Origin: Cryomorphaceae bacterium
Lineage (GTDB): Bacteria > Bacteroidota > Bacteroidia > Flavobacteriales > Schleiferiaceae
Direction of reading: 5' to 3'
NCBI GenBank assembly: GCA_011525035.1
Contig: WTIZ01000027.1
Location: 1 to 64,000 of the forward strand
DNA: 64,000 bases
Notes under the pieces: model-generated
Databases searched by the model: none
Told to the model about the DNA's origin: nothing
What the model saw: the letters and a program-made list of their open reading frames with translations, nothing else
Shown: piece after piece, positions 28,926 through 38,834 of the stretch
Layout: every line of letters begins with the position of its first letter
How positions within the stretch are numbered: the first letter of the stretch is position 1
Translations under genes and position numbers: made by a program

Positions 28926-30380
28926 ATGAAGAAGATCATCCTTGCCTTAATCGCAATTGTTTTAATCGCCGTCCTTCCAGTTTTTAAACTCGAAAGCATA
29001 CAGGATAAGTACCTCCCTACTGAGGATACTGAACGTTTTGAACTCCGTGCGGAGGCTACTGAGATCTTTGCCAAAGGCCTTAGCTACAAAACCATCAGCC
29101 AAGTACCCATAATGATCGACAGTGCGGCTTTTGAAGGCTTATTTGAACATTTACAAGCTTCTTACCCTACCGTGTATGAAAAGCTTCAAATAGATACGGT
29201 AAGTACCCATACTCTTTGGATGAAGCTCGACGGCACTTCAGTCAACGCAGAGAACATCCTGTTTATCTCCCACCTAGACGTAGTCCCGGTAGACCTTAAA
29301 ACTATCAAAGACTGGGAAGCCGAACCGTTCGCAGGGGAAATCGTTGACGACTACGTATACGGACGAGGTGCCTTAGACGATAAGGCTTCCGCCTTTGGAA
29401 TCCTCGAAGCGCTCGAAACTTTGCTTTCTAATGACTGGAACCCTTCGTATAACTTCTATTTCTGCTTTGGTCAGGACGAAGAAATAGGTGGTCGTAATGG
29501 CGCCGGTGTGGCGGCAGCAATGTGCCGTGAAAAAGGCATCACCTTCCGTACCATTTTTGATGAAGCTGGAACTATTTCTGTGGGCTCTGTGCCAGGACTT
29601 GAAAACACCCCTGTAGCGCTTATTGGTGTCGCAGAAAAAGGGTACATCAGTGTTGAAGTAAACTTCGAGCAACCTGGTGGTCACAGCAGTATGCCGGATA
29701 CGGAGAATGCTATATTGAGTGCCTCAGCATTCATCACCTCGCTCAATGAGGACCCCATCTTCAAACCTGAATTCACTGAACCGCTGCAAGGGTTTATGAC
29801 CCACCTTGCCCCTGAGATGTCTTTTGGGTTAAAGTGGGCCTTCGGCTTACGTCCGTTAACCAACTCTCTAATCTTGAGTAATTACCAAGGTTCCTCAACG
29901 GGCCGCGCACTTACTACCAATACCGCCGTGGCAACCATGGTAGGTGCTGGTATTAAGGACAATGTGGTTCCGTCATCTTCGCGGGTAGTGTGCAATACAC
30001 GTATTCTACCGGGATACTCCGTTGATGATATTGTCAATGCTTACAGCCAGCGTGCTGCTGAATATGGAGGCACTGTGAAATGGTACAACGACTACGGCGC
30101 AGGCCCTACTGCTACATCATCTTTCGAAGGCGAAGATTTCCTAACTCTAGGACAGAGCATTAGAGCAACGTTCCCAGAAGCACTCGTGAGCCCTTACCTC
30201 ACGTTAGGAGGAACAGATTCGAAGAACTTTGATGGGCTCGCTAAACAGACATACCGCTTCCTCCCTATCGCATTAACTCCGGAAGATTTACCTCGAATTC
30301 ACGGAATCAATGAGCGCCTGCATGTAGATGCGTACCGCGACCTTTGCCGCTTCTATCTGGACTTGTTTCAGCGCATTTAG
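28926..30380 (+). CDS. M20 family zinc peptidase (PM20D1/CPS1-like)
   Basis: 484 residues from ATG 28926. The N-terminus has a single hydrophobic segment (signal anchor or uncleaved signal). Metal-binding motifs are ISHLDVVPV, YGRGALDDK and the catalytic Glu pair in GQDEEIGG; a dimerisation domain is inserted in the middle. The pattern is closest to the carboxypeptidase S/PM20D1 branch. An upstream ATG at 28869 would add 19 residues before the hydrophobic segment and overlaps the divergent promoter, so it was rejected. Confidence 0.9.
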   Translation: MKKIILALIAIVLIAVLPVFKLESIQDKYLPTEDTERFELRAEATEIFAKGLSYKTISQVPIMIDSAAFEGLFEHLQASYPTVYEKLQIDTVSTHTLWMKLDGTSVNAENILFISHLDVVPVDLKTIKDWEAEPFAGEIVDDYVYGRGALDDKASAFGILEALETLLSNDWNPSYNFYFCFGQDEEIGGRNGAGVAAAMCREKGITFRTIFDEAGTISVGSVPGLENTPVALIGVAEKGYISVEVNFEQPGGHSSMPDTENAILSASAFITSLNEDPIFKPEFTEPLQGFMTHLAPEMSFGLKWAFGLRPLTNSLILSNYQGSSTGRALTTNTAVATMVGAGIKDNVVPSSSRVVCNTRILPGYSVDDIVNAYSQRAAEYGGTVKWYNDYGAGPTATSSFEGEDFLTLGQSIRATFPEALVSPYLTLGGTDSKNFDGLAKQTYRFLPIALTPEDLPRIHGINERLHVDAYRDLCRFYLDLFQRI

Positions 30381-30406
30381 AAGCCGCGCAAAATTTGGTG
30401 GAAAAC

Positions 30407-30436
30407 AAAAAGCCCCGGCCAACGGCCGGGGCTTTT
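30407..30436. terminator. Bidirectional terminator between the M20 peptidase and hppA
   Basis: A perfect 10-bp stem, AGCCCCGGCC (30411-30420) with GGCCGGGGCT (30424-30433), has a 3-nt loop and A/T runs on both sides. It serves two convergent genes. Confidence 0.92.
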
Positions 30437-30456
30437 CTATTCGGGGAACCCTATTC

Positions 30457-32967
30457 TTATTCGAACAAGATTACAAATTCACTAATTGAACCTTCTTTGT
30501 CAAGGTGGAAGTGGGTAGAAGCACCAAGCTCCTCACCGTTCATACTTACCATACCGTGCGCATCGAAGTTCATACCGTCGGTATCTGCTTCTAAAGAAGA
30601 GAAAGTACCGTTGAACTCCTCTGAAGCGAATGAGATGCTGATAGTTGCAGCCATATCTTCTACGGTTACATCCATTGAAGCGGTAGCTTCACCTGTAATG
30701 GCTCCGTCCAAACGAACTGCAACGTCTTTCAACTTCATCTTCATTACTTCTTGACGAACCTCAACTACTTCTTCAGTAGCTGTAGGAGCAGCGTGGCTCT
30801 CGTGACCGCCACCAAGAATTGGTGCAATAACAAGACCTACCAAACAAGTAAGTTTGATCAAGATGTTCATCGATGGACCTGAAGTATCCTTGAATGGATC
30901 ACCTACAGTATCACCAGTAACAGATGCTTTGTGCGCTTCTGAACCTTTGAAGGTCATTTCACCGTCGATCATAACACCAGCCTCAAAAGACTTCTTAGCG
31001 TTGTCCCAAGCACCACCAGCGTTGTTCTGGAAGATGGCCCAAAGAACACCTGATACAGCAACACCTGCCATGTATCCACCTAGCATTTCAGCTGCCTCTT
31101 GACCCGAGTAACCGAATAGCATCGGCAAGAAACCAATCACTAGTGGGAAGATGATGGTCATTGCACCAGGCAACATCATTTCTTTCAAAGATGCTTGTGT
31201 AGAGATCTCAACACACTTGTCGTACTCAGGCTCTGCTTTGTACTCCATGATACCTGGAATCTCAGCGAACTGACGACGTACTTCTTTTACCATCTCCATC
31301 GCAGCTTTACCTACAGAGTTCATTGCCAATGCAGAGAACACTACAGGAACCATACCCCCTACGAATAGCATCGCAAGAACTGGCGCTTTAAAGATGTTGA
31401 TACCGTCAATACCTGTGAAGGTTACGAAGGCAGCGAACAATGCCAATGCAGTAAGTGCTGCAGAAGCAATAGCGAAACCTTTACCGATCGCCGCAGTAGT
31501 ATTACCTACTGAATCTAGAATATCTGTACGCTCACGTACTTCGTCTGGAAGTTCGCTCATCTCAGCGATACCACCCGCGTTATCCGCGATAGGACCGAAG
31601 GCATCGATTGCCAACTGCATGGCAGTAGTAGCCATCATCGCAGAAGCTGCGATCGCCACACCATAGAATCCTGCGAATGCATAAGCAGCCCAAATAGCGC
31701 CAGCGAACAAAAGGATTGGAGCGAAAGTCGAAATCATACCTGTACCCAAACCAGCAATAATGTTGGTTGCAGCACCTGTAGATGATTTTTGTACGATATC
31801 AAGTACTGGCTTTTTACCCAAACCAGTGTAGTATTCTGTGAAGTAAGAGATCAATGCACCTACTACCAAACCAACAACTACAGCGCCGAATACATCACCG
31901 CTAGTAACTGTCTTCACTCCTTCACCGAAGAAGTTCATGTCCATGGCTGCAGGAAGCATCATGTTGATCAATACATATGAACCGATCGCAGTCAATACGA
32001 TAGACGTCCAGTTACCCATGTTCAATGCACGCTGAACCTCTGGCTCTTTCGCATCATTGCTGTTCACACGGATAAGGAAAGTACCGATGATTGAGAATAG
32101 GATACCTACACCTGCAATCATGAGTGGAAGAAGAATTGGACCCATACCCAACGCTTCACCTGTAGATTGAAGGTGCTCGTTGATGACGTAGTTACCCAAT
32201 ACCATAGAAGCCAATACTGTGGCTACGTACGAACCGAACAAATCGGCACCCATACCCGCAACATCACCTACGTTATCACCTACGTTATCTGCAATAGTTG
32301 CAGGGTTACGTGGATCATCTTCAGGAATACCTGCTTCAACCTTACCTACAAGGTCAGCACCTACGTCGGCAGCTTTTGTGTAGATACCACCACCTACACG
32401 CGCAAACAACGCGATAGATTCAGCACCTAGAGAGAAACCGGCTAGGGCTTCCAAAACAACAGTCATGTCGTTGTAGAAGTTACCGCCTTCAGTCATGAAC
32501 CAGCCTACGAGCAAAGCGAACAATGCACTAAGACCAAATACAGCAAGACCGGCAACACCTAGTCCCATAACTGTACCTCCACGGAACGAAACCTTCAACG
32601 CCTCTGGCAAAGAAGTACGGGCCGCTTGCGTAGTACGAACGTTCGCATCAGTAGCGATACGCATACCAATATTACCAGCAACTGCAGAGAATACTGCACC
32701 TATAACGAAGGCTACTACGATGAACCAGTGTGTGGTTTCAACAACAGAAGAAATAATTCCTAAAAGAATGCCAGCAATAACTACGAATACGGCAAGGATG
32801 CGGTACTCAGCATTCAAGAATGCCATTGCTCCTTCTTTAACGTAAGAAGCCAATTTTGACATTTTTTCAGTTCCAGTGTCCTGTTTAACTACCCATGAAC
32901 GTAGAACGAACATGTAAACAAGACCAACAATTCCCAAAAGCGGGACTACATAAAGCAAGTTTTCCAT
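30457..32967 (-). CDS. hppA: Membrane-bound pyrophosphatase with an extra C-terminal domain
   Basis: 836 residues from ATG 32967. The 16-helix core couples pyrophosphate hydrolysis to H+ and/or Na+ transport. Core motifs: [11 protein letters not shown] and [11 protein letters not shown] (pyrophosphate binding). [10 protein letters not shown] has Ala where K+-independent enzymes have Lys, so it is a K+-dependent type, a group that includes the Na+ pumps. After the last helix ([10 protein letters not shown]) there are 115 more residues (722-836): an acidic linker then a soluble beta-rich segment. Both termini of this family face away from the cytoplasm, so the extension should be periplasmic. 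The longer frame from 33006 runs through a terminator and was rejected. Confidence 0.95.
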   Translation of the reverse strand: MENLLYVVPLLGIVGLVYMFVLRSWVVKQDTGTEKMSKLASYVKEGAMAFLNAEYRILAVFVVIAGILLGIISSVVETTHWFIVVAFVIGAVFSAVAGNIGMRIATDANVRTTQAARTSLPEALKVSFRGGTVMGLGVAGLAVFGLSALFALLVGWFMTEGGNFYNDMTVVLEALAGFSLGAESIALFARVGGGIYTKAADVGADLVGKVEAGIPEDDPRNPATIADNVGDNVGDVAGMGADLFGSYVATVLASMVLGNYVINEHLQSTGEALGMGPILLPLMIAGVGILFSIIGTFLIRVNSNDAKEPEVQRALNMGNWTSIVLTAIGSYVLINMMLPAAMDMNFFGEGVKTVTSGDVFGAVVVGLVVGALISYFTEYYTGLGKKPVLDIVQKSSTGAATNIIAGLGTGMISTFAPILLFAGAIWAAYAFAGFYGVAIAASAMMATTAMQLAIDAFGPIADNAGGIAEMSELPDEVRERTDILDSVGNTTAAIGKGFAIASAALTALALFAAFVTFTGIDGINIFKAPVLAMLFVGGMVPVVFSALAMNSVGKAAMEMVKEVRRQFAEIPGIMEYKAEPEYDKCVEISTQASLKEMMLPGAMTIIFPLVIGFLPMLFGYSGQEAAEMLGGYMAGVAVSGVLWAIFQNNAGGAWDNAKKSFEAGVMIDGEMTFKGSEAHKASVTGDTVGDPFKDTSGPSMNILIKLTCLVGLVIAPILGGGHESHAAPTATEEVVEVRQEVMKMKLKDVAVRLDGAITGEATASMDVTVEDMAATISISFASEEFNGTFSSLEADTDGMNFDAHGMVSMNGEELGASTHFHLDKEGSISEFVILFE

Positions 32968-32984
32968 TATAACGATGGTTTGAT

Positions 32985-33021
32985 AAAAAATCAGCCCTCC
33001 ATGCATTTACAAAGAGGGCTG
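32985..33021 (-). terminator. Intrinsic terminator after pdhB
   Basis: The stem CAGCCCTC (32992-32999) pairs with GAGGGCTG (33014-33021) across a 14-nt loop, followed on the minus strand by six Ts (32990-32985). It ends only 17 nt before the hppA start. Confidence 0.8.
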
Positions 33022-33073
33022 CAAATATAAGTAGAAGAGTCTTTACCTCGACTTCGAGTGTAAATCCTCTAGG

Positions 33074-34054
33074 TTATTTAACATACATCACTGATTTCAC
33101 TGCATCAATCACCTGTCCAACCTGCGGTAAGAACTCTGCAAGAAGTGTTGGTGAATACGGTGCTGGCGTATCAGTAGTCGTTATTCTCTTCACTGGTGCA
33201 TCCAAGTAATCGAAAGCATCTTGTTGAACCTTGTAAGTGATCTCAGTTGAGATAGATCCCAACGGCCAAGCTTCTTCCAAACAAACCAAACGGTTGGTCT
33301 TCTTTACACTTTCAATAACGGTTGCATAGTCGATTGGACGAACCGTACGCAAATCGATGATTTCACAAGAAATGCCTTCTTCGGCCAATTTATCAGCAGC
33401 TTCGTAAGCAACCTTGATGATCTTACCGAAAGACACGATAGTCACATCAGTTCCTTTACGCTTGATATCAGCAACACCAATAGGCAATGTGTACTCGCCT
33501 TCTGGCACCTCACCTTTATCGCCGTACATCTGCTCACTTTCCATGAAAATTACAGGATCGTTGTCGCGGATAGCGCTCTTCAACAAACCTTTACAATCGT
33601 AAGGATTTGAAGGAACAACCACTTTCAGACCTGGACAGTTTGCGTACCAGCTCTCGAATGCTTGCGAGTGTGTTGCCGCCAACTGACCTGCAGATGCAGT
33701 AGGTCCGCGGAATACGATAGGCACATTAATCTGACCACCAGACATCTGCTTCATTTTTGCAGCGTTGTTGATGATCTGGTCAATAGCGACCATAGAGAAG
33801 TTGAACGTCATGAATTCCACGATAGGACGCAAACCGTTCATAGCAGCACCGGTTGAGATTCCAGCGAATCCAAGCTCTGCAATAGGCGTATCGATAACAC
33901 GCTTTGGACCGAATTCATCTAGCATCCCTTTTGATGCTTTGTATGCACCATTGTACTCTGCAACCTCTTCACCCATCAAGTAGATGTTTTCGTCGCGGCG
34001 CATTTCCTCGCTCATGGCCTCACAAACGGCCTCTCTAAACTGAATCGTTTTCAT
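33074..34054 (-). CDS. pdhB: Pyruvate dehydrogenase E1 component, beta subunit
   Basis: 326 residues. The beta subunit of the heterotetrameric E1, which decarboxylates pyruvate with thiamine diphosphate. The thiamine-contacting Glu is in TPIAELGFAGISTGAAMNG, and RGPTASAGQLAATHSQ and the C-terminal transketolase domain (about 200-320) are clear. The alpha subunit is not adjacent here. Other branched-chain 2-oxo acid E1 beta subunits look similar, but the sequence pattern is that of pyruvate dehydrogenase. Confidence 0.93.
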   Translation of the reverse strand: MKTIQFREAVCEAMSEEMRRDENIYLMGEEVAEYNGAYKASKGMLDEFGPKRVIDTPIAELGFAGISTGAAMNGLRPIVEFMTFNFSMVAIDQIINNAAKMKQMSGGQINVPIVFRGPTASAGQLAATHSQAFESWYANCPGLKVVVPSNPYDCKGLLKSAIRDNDPVIFMESEQMYGDKGEVPEGEYTLPIGVADIKRKGTDVTIVSFGKIIKVAYEAADKLAEEGISCEIIDLRTVRPIDYATVIESVKKTNRLVCLEEAWPLGSISTEITYKVQQDAFDYLDAPVKRITTTDTPAPYSPTLLAEFLPQVGQVIDAVKSVMYVK

Positions 34055-34079
34055 AGTTTCAATTGATGTGTCAGGACGG

Positions 34080-34087
34080 CAAATATA
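34080..34087 (-). promoter_or_regulatory. -7 box TATATTTG for pdhB
   Basis: Exact TAnnTTTG match on the minus strand, 26 nt before the pdhB ATG. It lies in the 234-base divergent region 34055-34288, the longest gene-free stretch in the window. I found no perfect box for etfB there; TTTCTTTG at 34229-34240 is the nearest pattern. Confidence 0.55.
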
Positions 34088-34288
34088 AGATGCAATGTCA
34101 ACATTAGCAGATTTTTCTCCTTCCCTATTAGCAGTTCAATGAGTTCACAAAAAGTGGGGCCAATTTTTGACGCCAAACAAGCACTTTCCTTCGATATTTG
34201 AACGAATGATAAAAATGCGTCTTTGCATCAAATTTCTTTGGATTTATTATGCATGCATAGTAATTTAGAGGCAAATCATAACCCAACT

Positions 34289-35035
34289 ATGAACATACTA
34301 GTCTGTATTAGTCACGTGCCAGACACTACTGCGAAGATCAACTTCACAGCCGACGGTACGTCACTTGATCCTGCGGGGGTTCAGTTCGTTATCAATCCAT
34401 ACGACGAGTTTGGATTGACCAAAGCGCTTCACTTAAAAGAAGCACAAGGCGGATCAATCACCGTAATCAATGTCGGCCCGGCCACCACCGAGCCAACGCT
34501 TAGAAAAGCGCTCGCCATTGGTGCAGATAAAGCGGTAAGAATAGATGCCACCCCTATGGACGCTATCACAGTAGCCAAAGAACTCAAGAACCACATCGAG
34601 GCAAATTCTTACGACGTTATCATTTGCGGTCAAGAAAGTATAGACTACAACGGTCAACAAGTACCTGCAATGCTTGCAGCAATGCTTCGCCTTCCCTTCG
34701 CCAATGCATGTGTTGGACTTTCCATTCAAAACAGCACTGCAACGGCAACCTCTGAAATAGACGGGGGACACGCAACTTATGAAGCCACATTACCAATGGT
34801 TATTGGTGGCAAAAAAGGTTTAGTTGAAGAGAAGGACCTCCGTATTCCTAACATGCGTGGCATTATGTCCGCGAGAACCAAACCGCTTGAAGTAGTAGCC
34901 TCCAGTGAAACCGGAGGACTTACTTCTGCTGTGGCCTTTGAAAAACCAGCAGGTAAAGCCGAAGTAAAAATGGTGGATGCTGATAATGTAGATGAACTTG
35001 TGCGCCTGCTTCATGAAGAAGCAAAAGCCATTTAA
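34289..35035 (+). CDS. etfB: Electron transfer flavoprotein, beta subunit
   Basis: 248 residues. The ETF beta chain carries electrons from acyl-CoA dehydrogenases to the ETF-quinone oxidoreductase. N-terminal MNILVCISHVPDTTAKI, GADKAVRI and CGQESIDYNGQQVPAMLA are the family hallmarks. The start was set at 34289 because homologues begin with this segment; the frame opens at 34223. It pairs with etfA 11 nt downstream. A glutaryl-CoA dehydrogenase-like gene (48700-49875) in this window could be one electron donor. Confidence 0.94.
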   Translation: MNILVCISHVPDTTAKINFTADGTSLDPAGVQFVINPYDEFGLTKALHLKEAQGGSITVINVGPATTEPTLRKALAIGADKAVRIDATPMDAITVAKELKNHIEANSYDVIICGQESIDYNGQQVPAMLAAMLRLPFANACVGLSIQNSTATATSEIDGGHATYEATLPMVIGGKKGLVEEKDLRIPNMRGIMSARTKPLEVVASSETGGLTSAVAFEKPAGKAEVKMVDADNVDELVRLLHEEAKAI

Positions 35036-35046
35036 AATTTGAAACG

Positions 35047-35985
35047 ATGTCGATTGTAGTATTTGTTGAAGATTGGAATGGGGCGTATAAGAAAGCCTCT
35101 TACGAAGCCGTAGGTTACGCTAAAAACTGGGCGTCCATGATAGGCGCTAAGGTCATTGCAGTAACCAGCTCAGAAGCACCAGCTGCCGAACTCGCCGATT
35201 ACGGCGCAGACCACTGTATTCAAATTAGTCTTGGCAAAACCGCCATGGGAATCGCTGGACAGCTTGAAGCCCTAAGCGCGGATGCTTCAGGTGTAGTCAT
35301 TGCCGGTACATCACTCGGAAGGAGTGTTGCTCCGGCCCTTGCAGCCATCAAAGAGTCCGCATTGAGTACCAATACCATTAGCCTTCCTTTGGGAACTTCG
35401 CCACTGCAAGTAAAGCGCGGCGCATTTTCATCCAAAGGCATTGAAACCATTGAACTCAGCGGAGCTTCTCCAATCATTTCATTCGTACCCAACAGCATAG
35501 GTATTGAAAATGTAAGCGGTGAAGGCGTTACAGAGTCGCAAGAGGTCGCCTCTACTGATCTACTCCAAGTCGTAGGTACAGAAGTTGCCAGTGGTAAGGT
35601 AGCATTGCCAGAAGCAGAAGCTGTGGTTAGTGCTGGCCGCGGGCTAAAAGGCCCAGAAAACTGGGGCATGATTGAGGAGCTTGCAGAGGTGCTAGGTGCA
35701 GCAACAGCTTGTTCTAAACCAGTGAGTGATATTGGATGGCGTCCACACAGCGAACACGTTGGACAAACAGGTATTCAAGTCAACCCTAATCTGTATATTG
35801 CAATCGGAATTTCTGGCGCGATTCAACACCTAGCGGGTGTGAGTGCATCAAAGACCATTGTAGTAGTAAATACAGACCCTGAAGCTCCATTCTTCAAAGC
35901 TGCAGACTACGGTATTGTCGGTGATGCATTCGAAGTAGTTCCCAAATTGGTGAATGCTTTGCGCGCCTTCAAGGCCGCTAGCTAA
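35047..35985 (+). CDS. etfA: Electron transfer flavoprotein, alpha subunit
   Basis: 312 residues. The C-terminal FAD-binding domain (about 190-312) shows GRGLKGPENW, GWRPHSEHVGQTG, NPNLYIAIGISGAIQHLAG and VVVNTDPEAPFF. It forms the FAD-containing heterodimer with EtfB. The stop overlaps the next start by one base (TAATG). Confidence 0.95.
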   Translation: MSIVVFVEDWNGAYKKASYEAVGYAKNWASMIGAKVIAVTSSEAPAAELADYGADHCIQISLGKTAMGIAGQLEALSADASGVVIAGTSLGRSVAPALAAIKESALSTNTISLPLGTSPLQVKRGAFSSKGIETIELSGASPIISFVPNSIGIENVSGEGVTESQEVASTDLLQVVGTEVASGKVALPEAEAVVSAGRGLKGPENWGMIEELAEVLGAATACSKPVSDIGWRPHSEHVGQTGIQVNPNLYIAIGISGAIQHLAGVSASKTIVVVNTDPEAPFFKAADYGIVGDAFEVVPKLVNALRAFKAAS

Positions 35986-36575
35986 TGCAGGAAATCGAAA
36001 TTACGGTTAAAGGACTCTCCTACAGTCAAGGGAAATCGGGTGCGTATGCGCTCATCCTTGCGGAAAAAGGACCCGATGCGCGAAAACTTCCGGTAGTAAT
36101 TGGAGGTGCCGAAGCGCAAAGTATTGCCGTAGCCTTGGAAAAGAGCATTGCACCGCCGCGCCCCATGACACACGACACCTGGCAAAACATGCTAGATGAG
36201 TTGGGCACACAGATTGAGAAAGTATTGATTCATCGTCTGGTTAATGGTGTGTTCTATGCCTCTATTTATGCTAGAAATGAGCACGGCGCTCAGCTGATTT
36301 TTGATTCGAGACCCTCTGATGCAGTAGCACTAGCAGTCCGTGTCGATTGTCCCATTTACGTTTTGGCCTCCATCCTAGAACAAGCCGGTATTACCGAGAA
36401 AGAGGAGCGTGTTGCCGACGGCGTTGAAGAAGATGTCGCGGAAGAAGGCACCCCGTCAGAAACGCAAGCAGATAGTATTACATTACTAGAAAAACAGCTC
36501 GAGGAAGCTGTTGAAAATGAAGATTACGAGTTGGCCGCACGACTCAGAGACCGCATCGATAAATTAAAACCATGA
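35985..36575 (+). CDS. Bifunctional nuclease (DUF151) fused to a UVR motif
   Basis: 196 residues. Residues 1-135 form the BFN (DUF151) domain with GGAEAQSIAVALEK and RPSDAVALAVRVDCPIYV; residues 155-196 form a UvrB/UvrC (UVR) coiled-coil motif (LEKQLEEAVENEDYELAARLRDRI-type). The family is described as a bifunctional DNase/RNase in plants. A UVR motif suggests contact with a partner protein. It overlaps etfA by one base and nupC by four. Confidence 0.87.
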   Translation: MQEIEITVKGLSYSQGKSGAYALILAEKGPDARKLPVVIGGAEAQSIAVALEKSIAPPRPMTHDTWQNMLDELGTQIEKVLIHRLVNGVFYASIYARNEHGAQLIFDSRPSDAVALAVRVDCPIYVLASILEQAGITEKEERVADGVEEDVAEEGTPSETQADSITLLEKQLEEAVENEDYELAARLRDRIDKLKP

Positions 36576-37864
36576 TCGAATTTATTTTAAGAGGGATTGC
36601 AGGTATTGCAGTTCTTATTGGCATACTTTGGCTGTTGAGCAGCAACCGCAAAGCCATTAAGTGGAAGACCGTTCTAAACGCGAGTCTCTTGCAGTTGACA
36701 CTTGCCATCCTAGTACTGAAAGTTCCCGGGTTTTCATGGGCCTTCGATAAGTTTTCTTTGGGTGCAGTAACTGTGCTAGATTTCACCAAGGAGGGCTCAG
36801 AATTCCTATTCGGCGGGCTAATTACTGATACAGACAGCTTTGGATACCTGTTCGCCTTCCAAGTACTTCCTACGGTAATTTTCTTCTCAGCACTCACCTC
36901 CCTCTTGTACTACTATGGGATCTTACAACGCGTCGTGAAAGCTATGGCATGGGTCATGCAAAAAACGCTCAAGCTTAGTGGTGCTGAATCTTTAGCAGCC
37001 GCGGGGAACATTTTCATTGGGCAGACGGAAGCTCCATTGTTGGTTAAACCCTACATCTCTAAAATGACAAAAAGCGAATTGCTCTGTTTGATGAGTGGTG
37101 GGATGGCAACGATCGCTGGCGGCGTTTTGGCGGCATACATTGGGTACCTCGGTGGTGCCGATGCGGCAGGCAAGTTGTTTTTCGCAAAGCACCTCATTAC
37201 TGCCTCAGTGCTCAGTGCACCAGCTGCAATTATGAGTGCGAAAATTCTTATTCCGGAGACGGAGAAATTCAATGAAGTCGCAGAGATTTCAAAGCAGAGT
37301 ATGGGTTCTAATGCCTTGGATGCCATTTCAAACGGTACCACACAAGGTGTGAAACTTGCGGTGAACGTAGGTGCGATGCTTTTGGTCTTTGTGGCCCTCG
37401 TTTATGGGGTGAACTACATCATTATTCATACCGTAGGAGATTGGACCGGATTGAACACCTGGACTACTAACATCACCAACGGCCAATTTGAAGCATTTTC
37501 GCTAGAATTCATTTTAGGGGCCATCTTTAGTCCTTTGGCTTGGATCCTTGGAGTACCTGCAAGCGATATCATGCTTGTTGGCCAATTGCTCGGTGAGAAA
37601 ACTGTACTGAATGAATTCTATTCTTACGTAAGCCTTACGGAAATGAAGGAAGGTGGACTTTTCAGCAGCGAAAGATCCATTGTACTCGCCACATATATGC
37701 TTTGTGGATTTGCAAATATTTCAAGTATCGGTATCCAAATAGGTGGGATCGGTGTTCTTGCACCTGATCGCAGGAAAGAATTGAGTGAATTAGGCGTAAA
37801 GGCACTAATTGCTGGTACAGCAGCATCCCTCTTCACAGCTGCTTACGTCGGAATGGTCATTTAA
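36572..37864 (+). CDS. nupC: NupC family concentrative nucleoside transporter
   Basis: 430 residues, polytopic inner-membrane protein of the CNT family. N-terminal helices, the gate-like domain GAESLAAAGNIFIGQTEAPLL, GGMATIAGGVLAAYI, and the C-terminal LCGFANISSIGIQIGGIG core mark nucleoside/H+ or Na+ symporters. The ion cannot be told by eye. It overlaps the nuclease gene by 4 nt and precedes ruvC by 2 nt. Confidence 0.92.
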   Translation: MIEFILRGIAGIAVLIGILWLLSSNRKAIKWKTVLNASLLQLTLAILVLKVPGFSWAFDKFSLGAVTVLDFTKEGSEFLFGGLITDTDSFGYLFAFQVLPTVIFFSALTSLLYYYGILQRVVKAMAWVMQKTLKLSGAESLAAAGNIFIGQTEAPLLVKPYISKMTKSELLCLMSGGMATIAGGVLAAYIGYLGGADAAGKLFFAKHLITASVLSAPAAIMSAKILIPETEKFNEVAEISKQSMGSNALDAISNGTTQGVKLAVNVGAMLLVFVALVYGVNYIIIHTVGDWTGLNTWTTNITNGQFEAFSLEFILGAIFSPLAWILGVPASDIMLVGQLLGEKTVLNEFYSYVSLTEMKEGGLFSSERSIVLATYMLCGFANISSIGIQIGGIGVLAPDRRKELSELGVKALIAGTAASLFTAAYVGMVI

Positions 37865-37866
37865 CG

Positions 37867-38457
37867 ATGGAACAGGAGATTGACAAAGTAATCATCGGAG
37901 TCGATCCCGGAACTGTAGTTATGGGCTACAGCATTGTTCATATTGTAAAAGGTAAAGTTCAGCCCGTAGTACTTGACGTATTGAAGTTCAATGCCAAGCT
38001 CGATCACTACACAAGATTGTCTCATATTTTTGAAGAGCTGAGCAAGGTCGTTGAACTCTACAAGCCTGATGAAATGGCATTAGAGGCTCCCTTCTTTGGC
38101 AAGAACGTACAATCGATGTTAAAGCTTGGCCGCGCTCAAGGCGTATGTATGGCCACAGCACTTTCAAAGAAAATTCCGGTTTTTGAATACAGTCCCCGCT
38201 TAATCAAGCAAAGTATTGTAGGAAACGGAAACGCCAGTAAAGAACAAGTAAGCGGAATGCTCCAGAGTATGTATCCTGGTGTGAGCCACAAATACTTAGA
38301 TGCTTCGGATGCACTCGCAGCAGCAGTGTGTCATCATGCACAGACTAGCGGCATACCAGCTCCTAAACACGGTTCAGGCGGAAAGCGACCAAAAGCAAAA
38401 GGGAAAGGCGGCAGCTGGGAGGCCTTTATTCAACAGAATCCAGATCGTCTGAAATAG
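37867..38457 (+). CDS. ruvC: Crossover junction endodeoxyribonuclease RuvC
   Basis: 196 residues. Holliday junction resolvase with the acidic residues of the RNase H-like site: Asp of IIGVDPGT, Glu of MALEAPFFGKN, and the pair in LDASDALAAAVCHH. The last ~35 residues are a Lys/Gly-rich tail. Its last 32 bases overlap the 3' end of the convergent HIT gene. Confidence 0.95.
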   Translation: MEQEIDKVIIGVDPGTVVMGYSIVHIVKGKVQPVVLDVLKFNAKLDHYTRLSHIFEELSKVVELYKPDEMALEAPFFGKNVQSMLKLGRAQGVCMATALSKKIPVFEYSPRLIKQSIVGNGNASKEQVSGMLQSMYPGVSHKYLDASDALAAAVCHHAQTSGIPAPKHGSGGKRPKAKGKGGSWEAFIQQNPDRLK

Positions 38458-38830
38458 CACGAGCAAGTGCAATCATCTCCTCTTGAGGGACTCCGGATTG
38501 CGCATTAGCAAAGCTTAATTCATGTTCAGCATTTATTGGTACCAAATGCAAATGTGCGTGCGGCACTTCCATACCCAAGACTAAGGAGCCTATTCTTTTA
38601 CAAGGCACCACGCGCTTCAAGCTCTGAGCAACACGCTGCGAAAACGCCATGAGGCTTTGGTAATCATCCGCTGGCAACTCATAGAGCTCATCGACCTCGA
38701 GCTTTGGCACACACAATGTGTGTCCCTTTTTTATAGGACGTATATCGAGGAAGGCGATGTTCTTATCGTCTTCCGCCACCTTATAACATGGGATTTCCCC
38801 ATTGATGATTTTCGTGAAGATGCTGGCCAT
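38426..38830 (-). CDS. HIT family hydrolase
   Basis: 134 residues from ATG 38830. The histidine triad is H91, H93 and H95 in VPHAHLHLVPI. HIT proteins of this HinT-like branch cleave nucleoside phosphoramidates or related dinucleotides. The gene starts 4 nt after greA ends, and its 3' end overlaps ruvC by 32 bp on the opposite strand. The frame opens earlier at 38863 inside greA, but the family begins at MASIFTKIINGEIP. Confidence 0.93.
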   Translation of the reverse strand: MASIFTKIINGEIPCYKVAEDDKNIAFLDIRPIKKGHTLCVPKLEVDELYELPADDYQSLMAFSQRVAQSLKRVVPCKRIGSLVLGMEVPHAHLHLVPINAEHELSFANAQSGVPQEEMIALARAISDDLDSVE

Positions 38831-38834
38831 GGTT

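Noticed and set aside
32968-33006. hppA start at 33006
   Set aside because: The frame between 33006 and 32968 is the pdhB terminator hairpin and T-run; the family begins with a hydrophobic helix just after 32967.
34055-34288. Small RNA or riboswitch in the longest intergenic region
   Set aside because: Apart from the pdhB -7 box I see AT-rich sequence with no stable hairpin or known riboswitch core; it is best read as a divergent promoter region.
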